Source: Auxenochlorella pyrenoidosa
Taxonomy: Eukaryota > Chlorophyta > Trebouxiophyceae > Chlorellales > Chlorellaceae
DNA: 26,442 nt
Reading direction: 5' to 3'
NCBI GenBank assembly: GCA_001430745.1
Contig: KQ482057.1
Span: 1,073,564-1,100,005, forward strand
The position numbers and the translations under genes were made by a program. Under the pieces are notes generated by a model. It was not told where the DNA came from, searched no databases, and was given only the letters and a program-made list of their open reading frames with translations. Shown here in pieces: positions 20,201 to 26,442 of the stretch (the stretch's first letter is position 1; every line of letters begins with the position of its first letter).

Positions 20201-23200
20201 AGGCAAAATAACGGAGTTCAGGGGCGGCAAGCAAAGCTGCTGCGAAGCGGGTATGGTACCTCACTCCAGCCATACAGTCCAGAACACATGCTGGCACCGC
20301 TCGCCAAGCACCAGCGTGGGGATGCACTGGTACTGCCCCTTGGCTCCCCCCTTGCTGACACGCACCGGAGAGCACATCTGCCAGGGTGTCCATCTCTTGC
20401 TGGTAGCCCTGGGCATCCTGCTCCAGCTGGTCTCGCGCCTGTGGCAGGGCAGAGCGCGGGCGTGGCAGCAGAGTGCTTGGTACGCGCACCTTGGCTGGCT
20501 GGGTGCCAGGCAGCGTCTCCAGCCTGCACCTGGCCTTCTGCCGCTGTGTTGCCTGCCCCTCAAACTGCCAGCCTGCCAGCCTGCGGGGCATCGCCTGGGC
20601 CTGGGCTTCTGCGAGGTGTGAGCAGGCCCAGCCTGCCCATGATTGCGAACCCCTGCCAAACAGACTGCCTCCGCACAAAAAAACCACATACACGGCCTCT
20701 CACGCGCTCAAAGCGGGTCCTGTTAGGCACGGTGATGTCCCTTTGCACCAGCGTCAGCTCATCTCGTGCCCATAGCACCGCTGCTTGGGAGGCGGCTGTC
20801 TGCAGGGGCGCAAGGAGGGGGTCGTGCAAGCCACGCTGGCCAGCACTGCTCAGCAGGCTCTGCTAAGCAAGAGGCGGCGGCCCCAAGCTCAGCTCCAGCA
20901 TACGCAGCACAGCGCCGCACCAACCTTTGCAAGCCTGTGCAGGCAGCCGCTGACCCCAGGCAGCAAGTGCAGGCGGCGCTGCCCTGCGCTGCGCTGCCCG
21001 TCTGCCTGCCCTCTGCAGCCCTGCCACCGCCCTCATGGGTGGAGCGGAGTCTAGCCCAGCCCACCGAAGCCCAGCGCAGCCAAGACAAGCTGCTGCTCAC
21101 CCGAACTGTGCGCGCCAGGTAGCAGGCTGTCCCAGCTTTGCCCGGCAGCTGCACAGCGGTGCGCTGCAGCTGCTGCAGCAGGCCCACTATGGCCTCCAGC
21201 CGGCGCCCTGCCAGCATCCCGCCGGCGCCCGCTGCGCCCTGCAGTGGCAGCGTGCAGCGCGGGCTTCAGCCGTATGCTTATGTGGCAACCCAAGGGTCCC
21301 GCCAGGCCCAGCCGGTATGGCCACAGCCGGCCACCACTCCAGGCCGTGCTACCTAGGGCATCAGGCCTTGCCCAGCTGGGTGGCGCCGGTACCTACTCGC
21401 ATGCGGCCGGCAGAGCAGGCACCCAGCCGCCCCGTGCCCTGCATGCTGCCACGCACCTGCATGCACGCCTGCTGCACCTGCTCAAGCAGGTACTCTGCCT
21501 GAACCACCCGCTCGGCCACCAGGCCCAGCTCCCGGCACGCCAGGGCCGCCAGCGTGCGCCACAGGTTGAGCACGCGGCAGCCGGCCAGCGTGGCGGCAAA
21601 CTGCGCAGAGGCAGGCAGCGGGGTCGGGCGGGAAGGGGGCTGCTCGTGTGCGCCGTCGGCAGGCCTGGGGTGCAGCGAGCGTGACAGCGGCGGGCAGGCA
21701 GCCAGACGGCGTGACAGCGCCGGGCAGGGAGCCAGGCGGGCTAGGCCGCGAGTGCAGGCAGCGAGGCACCCACCTGCTCCAGATCCAGGTGCCCCGGGCT
21801 CGCCTCCTCGTCCCCAGAGGTCCGCGCGCTGTTCCTGAGGCGCACGTTGTGGCGGTGCTGCAGCCGCGGCGGCGCCCCGCCCAGCTCGCCCAGCTCCAAG
21901 GCGCAGGCGCCCACGGCCAGGGCCCGGGCGCACGCCTCCGGCGGGCCCAGCTGCGGCGGGTGGGGCACGCCCTCGCGGCAGCGCTCATCGGCGCCGCACG
22001 CGCGCGCGCAGCTGGGCGACACAGACACGGCGTCGCCCACCGCCTGGGCCAGCCCGGCGCGAGTCAACGCCAGCTCCACACGCCCCGGCTGGGCGCCGGC
22101 CAGGGCGGGGTCGCTGCTCGCAGCCTCGCCGCCAGGGCGCAGCTCGCTGCCGGCCCGGGCCAGGGTGATGGCCTCCTGCAGCCAGCCAGCCGGGCGGGAG
22201 CAGGAACATCATCGGGAACACGGCAGAGCCGGCACTAGCAGTACCAGTGCTGCCGGAAACACTTGCTGGGCGGCGCTTGTCGCACGGGCCACGGCGCAAG
22301 CGGGCAGACTGGCGGGCCGGGCGGACCCCCCACACACACAAACACACCACCACCAACGCCACCACACACACACACACACGCACAGGACGAGCTGGCTGCG
22401 GCGGGGCAGCCCCCAGGGAACAGCGGGGCGGATGGGGCGCCCAAAGGGGCGGTGGCGGGCGGGCAGGCTGGCCGCCCACCTGGTACCAGCGGCCCAGGCC
22501 GGCAGGGCCGCCAAACGAGCAGAGGAAGAGCACGGCAAGGAAGGCCAGCAGGTTGAGCACGTCGCCCAGGGGCAGCGTGCGCAGCAGGTGCCAGGCCGGC
22601 TGCTCCTGCTGGCTGCTGCCAGAGCTGCGGCAGGAGGGGGAGGCCCGTGGCAGGTGGTCAGCCTGCGCGCACAGCCGCTGCCGGCAGCCCCACCCTCACG
22701 TTCCAACAGCAGGCTGCCCGCCGGAAAAGCAGGCCGGCAGGTCTCCTGGGAACACCAACATCCCTCCGCAGCCTGCTGCCCGCTCACTTGTCTGCGTCTG
22801 CTGCGTGCAGAAAGGCCTCGATGTCCTGCAGGTGCTGCGCATACAGCCGGCTGCGCAGCCGCAGTTGGTGCAGCGCCGCCAGGATGCGGGTGACAGCCAG
22901 CTGTCTCGCCTGCAGCGGGGCAGCAAGCCAGGGCCCGGTCGGGGGCGCATGCTGCAGTGGCAGCACCCAGTGTTGAGCAGCCCACAGCAACTCGTTGGCT
23001 GCGCCTCGAAGCCAAGCGCCACAACAGAGGCAGGAAAGCTGGGCGGGGCGAAAAGCACTGCTATAAGGTGGCTGGCAGACGTGAGCACGCGGGGGCCGTG
23101 CCTGCAGCAAGAAGGTTGCCAGCTGCCCGCTCGGCTGCCCCTCGTCCGCGGACGACAGCTGCGGCGGGTCGCCCAGCGGCAGCAGCGCCAGCACCAGCCG

Positions 23201-26200
23201 CCCGCCCTCCTCCACGGCACCGCCGTCTGGTGCAGCTGCAGGGCTGGCCAGGGCATCAGAGCATGCCTTGATTGCTCGCTGCGCCACGCCCTCCTCCTGC
23301 AGCCGTGGGGTGGACAGGCAGCAAGGCAGGTGCGTGGGTTGGGCCCCCTTGGTCTGCAGGGCAGCCAACGCTGCGGCAGGCATGCATGGCAGCCTCCCCG
23401 GGCGGGAGGGCCTCCATGCCGGCATGGTGCAGCGGGGCAATGCGTGGCCTGTTGCCCAGCGCCCCGCCTCGGCTGCTCACCCAGCCCAGGCGCAGCATCG
23501 TCGGGAGCGACGTCCCCTCCAGGTGCTCTGCGCAGTGCTGCATCTGAAGCAGGCGCAGGCCCAGGGCGGCGTCTGTGCAGGGCGGCGCAGCGGCCATGCG
23601 GTCTCCCCGCGGCGTGCCGCTGCCGGCGGAAAACAACTCGTCGCCTGAGCTGTCGCTGTCGCCGTCGCTGTCGGCGCTGGAGCCGGCGCCCTGTGCATCC
23701 CGGGCGCTGCTGCCCATCCCATGCGCCTCCTCCAGCGCATCATCGAGCTCCCGGGCGTCCAGCCAGCGGTCGAGCATGGGCTGCGGGCCGTCTGGCTGCT
23801 GCATGGCGGTCTCTATCAGCTGCAGGCCCAGAGCGACGCGCTTCAGCAGCGCCTCCTGCATCAGCGGCCGCGCAGCCCGCGCACCAGCATGTTGGGCACA
23901 TGCTGGGCACAAGGCGAGCGCAGCAGCAGCACCAGCCGGCCCGCAGGTGTGCCATAGATCAGGCAAGCAGGGTTGATCAACGAGCAACAGCGGGTGAAAA
24001 GCGGCGCCTGACAGGCAGGCGCTTCAGCATGGAAGCTCGTGGCACGCTGCGGCAGGCAGGCGGCCTGCGCATCTCGTTGCCGAGGGAACAGGGCACCCAA
24101 ACACACCTGCGCAGAACCCTCGAGATCAAGCCTCCCGTTTGCCAGCACCACCACACGCTCAGTGTCCGCGCAGCTGCCCAGCGCAGCTGCAGGTAGCAGG
24201 GAGTGGCACAGCAGTGCGTGCGTTCGCGGGCTGCGTGCTGAGCTAGAACTAGCGACGCCAAGAGCAGGGGCTCGGGCTGGGGCGTGCAGGCTGCCCTCCG
24301 CAGGCTGGCCCCAAGCCAACGTCAAGGCGACCACGCTCTGCCCTCTGCTCTGTCTCCCAGAGCCCACCTGCCAGCTCAGCATCCTGCTCCAGCAGCTCCA
24401 GCATGCCGGCAAGAACACCGGTCTGCGGCTCCACGCCCACGCCGGCACCGTCTGCCAGCCGCCTGCCTGCCAGCAGCGCTGCAGGAGGGTTGGGGAGTGA
24501 CATATTGCAACTAGGAGCAACCACCACAGCTGCAGCCTGCCCACCAGATGTGGGGCGCCGATGTCGGTCCAGTGCCTATGAGCAGCCATTCACCCTCCCC
24601 ACATCTGCTGCTGCTGCCGCGGCCCACGGCATCGCACAGCGCGCGCGTGCGCCGTGGTCTACTGCTCTCCCCAGCCGAGGGGTGCGCACCTTGGGCATCC
24701 CGCGGGCCAGGCGCCGCGCCTTCCAGCAGCTCGGCAGCTGCCGGCAGCGCCAGTGACTTGGGCGCAAGCATGTCTTCCAGCGGCTGCAGGCATGGAGGGG
24801 TGCCCGCTTCAGGGGCGCCTGCCACTATGCGGCCACGAGCAGAGGGCCAGAGCAGCAGTGCGGCGCCAGCAGCGCAGAGGGCATGAGGCTTCGCGGCGAC
24901 CAGCCGTCACGGCTGTTGGGCTAGCCCGGCAGGACCCACCTTGGCGGACAAGGCGGCCAGCCTGCCATCCTGCAAGACGACATCTAGCACGGCGCCCAGC
25001 GGCGCCGCCGCCTTTGCTTGCGCCTGCAGCTTGCGCCCCAGCGTGCGGGGGGGCTGGTGCACCATGGCCTGGATGAGCAGCCGGCACCGCCGGCGCGAGG
25101 AGCCGTACACGAAAAGCCTGCCAAACGCCGCCAGCGACGCCCCCATGGCGCTGTCCACAAGGACCGCGGCGTTGTACCGCGCCCGCCCCGGCGCCTTGGC
25201 CGCCTCGCCCAGCGCCTGCTCCGCCTGCTGCAGCACCGCGGCGCGCTCCCCAGCGCCCGCAGACGCCAGCGACCCCTCCAGCAGCCGCCGGAAGTCGGGC
25301 AGCGGCAGGCGCGCCAGGTGCAGCAGCGCGTCCACGCTCCGCTCGCCGCTGCCAGCGCCGCTGCCGACGCTTGGGCGCACGGCTTGGGCCAGGAACTCAG
25401 AAAGCTGCGGCGAACCAGGTGAGGGTCGTGGTGTGGGAGCGCAGTGGGGGAGCGGAGTGGGCGAGCGGTCAGAGCCAGCCAGGCTGAGGCAAGCCTGGGC
25501 ACAGCCAGCGGCGTGGGCATGGCAGCACGGCCCCAGGCCCGCCATCGCCCATGCATGCTCACCTCCTTAATGCGCTGGTCAACCTGCTGCCGCTGCTGTG
25601 GTTCCTTGGGCACCACCCGCTGCAGCCGCCTCAGAACCTCCGCCTTGCGTGCCGTGATGCCCTGGTCCCACCGCCGCGCACTTGCCACCAGCATGTCACG
25701 GCACTTGGGCGGCAGCACATCCCAGTCCCCTGCAGGCGGGCCAGCAGGCGCAGGGACCAGGCAGTAGGGTGAGAGGGCCGCAGGGAACATAGGGCGCGCA
25801 GCAGGCGCAGATGCCTGGGGATGGCTCCATGCTGCAGGCAGGCCTCCCAGGTGGGGCCCGCGGGACACAGTCCCGGGGCTGAGTGCCCTCTGCCGCACGC
25901 GCTGCAGCAGGCAACCAACCCTGGGGGCCCATGCACCGGGAGGCCACGCTAGGCATTGAGCCACCCAGCGGGCCCCAGCCTCACTGCTGTTAACGAGGCG
26001 CTGCAGGGCCGTGTACGCCAGGGGCATCGGCTTGTTGCTCCTCGTCTGCGAGCGAGCATGTGGGCCGGATGCACAGGTTGGTTGGGAGTGTTAGGGTTTA
26101 GGGTTTAGGAAAGTGTTCAAGCAGGCTGCTGCTTTGGCCAGCGCCACGTGGGAGCAGCACCAGCCCCTCTTCCATGGCCGCGCACACGTGTGGGCAGGCA

Positions 26201-26411
26201 CAGGGCCCGGCAAGCGGGATGCACCGCTGCCAGCGGCCGCACCTTGCGGTGCATATGCTGGGCGCGGGCCTGGGTTGCGCGCGCGTCTCCCGCCGCGCTG
26301 CCGCGGCCGCCATCATCCACCACCTGCTGCTGATACTCGGCCACGGCCGCCGCCAGCAGGGCCTGAGGGTCCTTTGGCAGCCCCCCCGACAGCGGCGGGT
26401 CCAGCGGCCAG
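14278..26411 (-). CDS. Gene B: large ubiquitin C-terminal hydrolase-related protein with an added CCCH zinc finger (5' end outside the window)
   Basis: Visible exons: 26243-26411, 25985-26045, 25563-25729, 24940-25404, 24690-24783, 24368-24478, 24107-24186, 23481-23855, 23102-23296, 22788-22909, 22480-22624, 21774-22175, 21457-21600, 21101-21238, 20704-20799, 20366-20438, 20004-20115, 19768-19834, 19444-19529, 18864-19200, 17418-18673, 17090-17209, 15899-16952, 15574-15766, 15392-15438, 15054-15197, 14652-14894, 14278-14514. All are phase-compatible, giving about 2243 residues; the N-terminal exons lie beyond 26442. The first visible exon (WPLDPPLSGG...) matches exon 4 of gene A (WPFDVEQGAK). 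The layout follows gene A: helical middle, coiled coil, then USP domain with Cys (visible residue 1938), His (2194) and Asp (2211). Two differences stand out. A Cys-rich CCCH module lies between the coiled coil and the USP domain, and the last intron lacks an AG at the position used in gene A. If splicing fails there, the His/Asp half would be lost. Confidence 0.8.
14291..14840. repeat. Copy 2 of the near-identical tract shared with gene A (3' end of gene B)
   Basis: Partner of 2456-2994. The main differences are in the C/G-rich part of the intron, where this copy has a longer G-run on the plus strand and has lost the acceptor AG, and in a short CA/CCCATA stretch. Confidence 0.82.
14515..14651 (-). 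other. Gene B last intron with missing AG at the expected 3' splice site
   Basis: In gene A the last intron ends CACCCCAG just before GTCGACCTGG. In gene B the same GTCGACCTGG follows a long C-run ending in CACG, so no AG is present at the boundary (plus 14515-14518 reads cgtg). The nearest upstream AG (plus about 14558) would put the exon out of frame. The next AG downstream is inside the exon, at GTGTACCAG followed by GGCGCAGAG (exon then 14278-14490). It is on a codon boundary, so using it would delete eight residues (VDLGEVYQ) and keep the frame. A homopolymer sequencing error must be excluded. Confidence 0.7.
15899..15997. repeat. Second shared tract, Cys-box copy in gene B
   Basis: Pairs with 4065-4163. 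The sequence between this tract and the His-box tract (exons 15054-15766) has diverged clearly from gene A, so the two tracts are separate. Confidence 0.78.
15899..16952 (-). other. Gene B linker, UIM-like motif and USP Cys box
   Basis: This 351-codon exon follows the CCCH exon. It starts YKSVEERSFKTWQQQQRRRL, passes through Ala/Pro/Gln-rich linker, and ends in GLGLAGLRNEAGEYNCFLN plus VIVQCLWRCADFRRQ. EEAELEAALAASLADAKAE shortly before the Cys box resembles a ubiquitin-interacting motif (acidic patch, Ala, xx-Ser). The final 99 nt differ from gene A at one synonymous position only, whereas the linker is hardly alignable. Confidence 0.78.
17158..17482 (-). other. Gene B CxC/CxC plus CCCH zinc-finger module
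   Basis: The end of exon 17418-18673 encodes WVCECGQRYELKDRCPCG then APDPC. After a 208-nt intron, exon 17090-17209 encodes RNFFLGKCAFGSRCNLPH. Joined, the Cys/His spacing is C-x7-C-x5-C-x3-H (visible residues 1564, 1572, 1578, 1582), which fits the C3H1 zinc-finger pattern exactly. Directly before it lies CxC-x9-CxC (1544, 1546, 1556, 1558), a possible second small zinc site. CCCH fingers most often bind RNA. The splice is phase-consistent on both sides (CG plus C making Arg; GC plus G making Ala), so the module belongs to gene B. Gene A has no Cys cluster at this place. Confidence 0.8.
17418..18673 (-). other. Gene B exon with Arg/Glu/Gln coiled coil and disordered linker before the zinc finger
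   Basis: A 418-codon exon. It begins ERQREKAEQARKRQAEQKAA and continues as a long charged coiled coil (about 150 residues; motifs AEREREREREREREQERR and QQEEEEERRQQQEEARRR). It then becomes Ala/Ser/Gly/Gln-rich linker with LDLEAELAAAERLQLTADGE and ends in the CxC/CCCH segment. It corresponds to the first half of exon 23 of gene A, but is Arg/Glu-based where A is Gln-based, so only the character is kept, not the sequence. Confidence 0.72.
22176..22479 (-). other. Gene B intron containing the CA microsatellite
   Basis: 304 nt between exons 22480-22624 and 21774-22175, donor GTGGGC, acceptor TGCAG. The only internal structure is the CA-rich repeat. Confidence 0.65.
22330..22383. repeat. CA-rich microsatellite in a gene B intron
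   Basis: Plus strand shows cacacacaaacacacc, then ccaccacc, then an uninterrupted (ca) run of about nine units. It lies in the 304-nt intron 22176-22479, which otherwise shows nothing recognisable. Confidence 0.85.
26091..26109 (+). repeat. Short interstitial telomere-type repeat, about 2.7 units of TTTAGGG
   Basis: Plus-strand ttagggtttagggtttagg inside the intron between gene B exons 26243-26411 and 25985-26045. TTTAGGG is the plant and Chlorella telomere unit. No target-site duplication or other telomeric tract is visible around it. Confidence 0.85.
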
Positions 26412-26442
26412 CTGCAGCGTGTGGGTGGGGGGGTTGGGGGGG

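Larger units (their letters stand above)
18864..26411 (-). other. Gene B exons 1-20 (visible): helical middle region, unrecognised
   Basis: About 1146 residues on 20 exons. Paralogy with gene A shows in matched helices: ALLKRVALGLQLIETAMQQ with FLVGLQLLDLLEQRAQLA; RILAALHQLRLRSRLYA with SVLAALRMLRKDGRMA; ATDHAEKAL and GRQGDATRHLLVSLDARLQ with HYSDILEALSQLKAIVSEQ. Exon 23481-23855 carries an acidic Ser/Asp run (SSADSDGDSDSSGDELFSAG), a typical casein-kinase-2-type patch that A lacks. Exon 22480-22624 has a hydrophobic run, VLNLLAFLAVLFLCSFGG. Exon 21774-22175 has a small Cys cluster (SPSCARACGADERCREG). No known enzyme motif is seen. Confidence 0.72.

Noticed and set aside
22330..22383. CRISPR-like array or tandem gene element at the CA-rich stretch
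   Set aside because: It is a simple dinucleotide microsatellite with no spacers and lies in an intron.
22247..24196. Plus-strand open frame of 649 codons, and similar ones at 15290-17038, 7836-9533 and 415-1740
   Set aside because: They lie opposite phase-consistent minus-strand exons, cross their introns, are rich in Arg/Ala/Pro/Cys without domain motifs, and are expected in very GC-rich DNA.

Overview
The window looks like nuclear DNA of a GC-rich, intron-dense green alga (Chlorella-like Trebouxiophyceae is my best guess). Three things suggest this: short GT-AG or GC-AG introns about every 150-300 nt, very high GC, and a short TTTAGGG telomere-type repeat in one intron. The domain set is that of the plant/algal 'ubiquitin carboxyl-terminal hydrolase-related' family. 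I see no prokaryotic operon, RNA gene, transposon or CRISPR array.

All supported coding sequence is on the minus strand. It resolves into three head-to-tail copies of one very large gene. From right to left (5' to 3' on the minus strand) they are: gene B (enters from beyond 26442, ends at 14278), gene A (complete, 13849 to 2443), and gene C (starts at 1981 and leaves the window at position 1). The intergenic gaps are only 428 and 461 bp. I built the exons by hand from splice dinucleotides, reading frame and paralogue alignment. Gene A closes as 28 exons with all phases compatible and encodes about 2197 aa. Gene B shows 28 exons and about 2243 aa, without its first exons. Gene C shows five exons plus the first 13 nt of a sixth.

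Each complete product appears to have four parts. First comes an N-terminal helical, TPR-like domain, probably equivalent to plant DUF627. Second is a long alpha-helical middle region that I do not recognise. Third is a Q/E/K-rich coiled coil. Last is a C-terminal USP/UCH catalytic domain with a Cys box (NEAGEYNCFLN), Cys-rich zinc-binding 'fingers', a His box (CYYGQHY) and an Asp (FDD). The expected role is deubiquitination or ubiquitin binding. Relatives with this Cys box are often annotated as inactive, although the catalytic residues are visible here.

The main observations are these. (1) A tandem array of at least three diverged giant deubiquitinase-like genes keeps the same intron phases. 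(2) A CxC/CxC plus canonical CCCH zinc finger lies in gene B ahead of its USP domain and is absent from gene A. (3) The catalytic ends of A and B are nearly identical, including an intron, while the rest has diverged strongly; this points to patchy gene conversion. (4) Gene B has lost the AG of its last 3' splice site, just upstream of the catalytic His, but an in-frame AG lies eight codons further on. (5) The matching intron of gene A is 126 nt, stop-free and in frame. (6) GT and GC donors differ between paralogues at the same intron positions.
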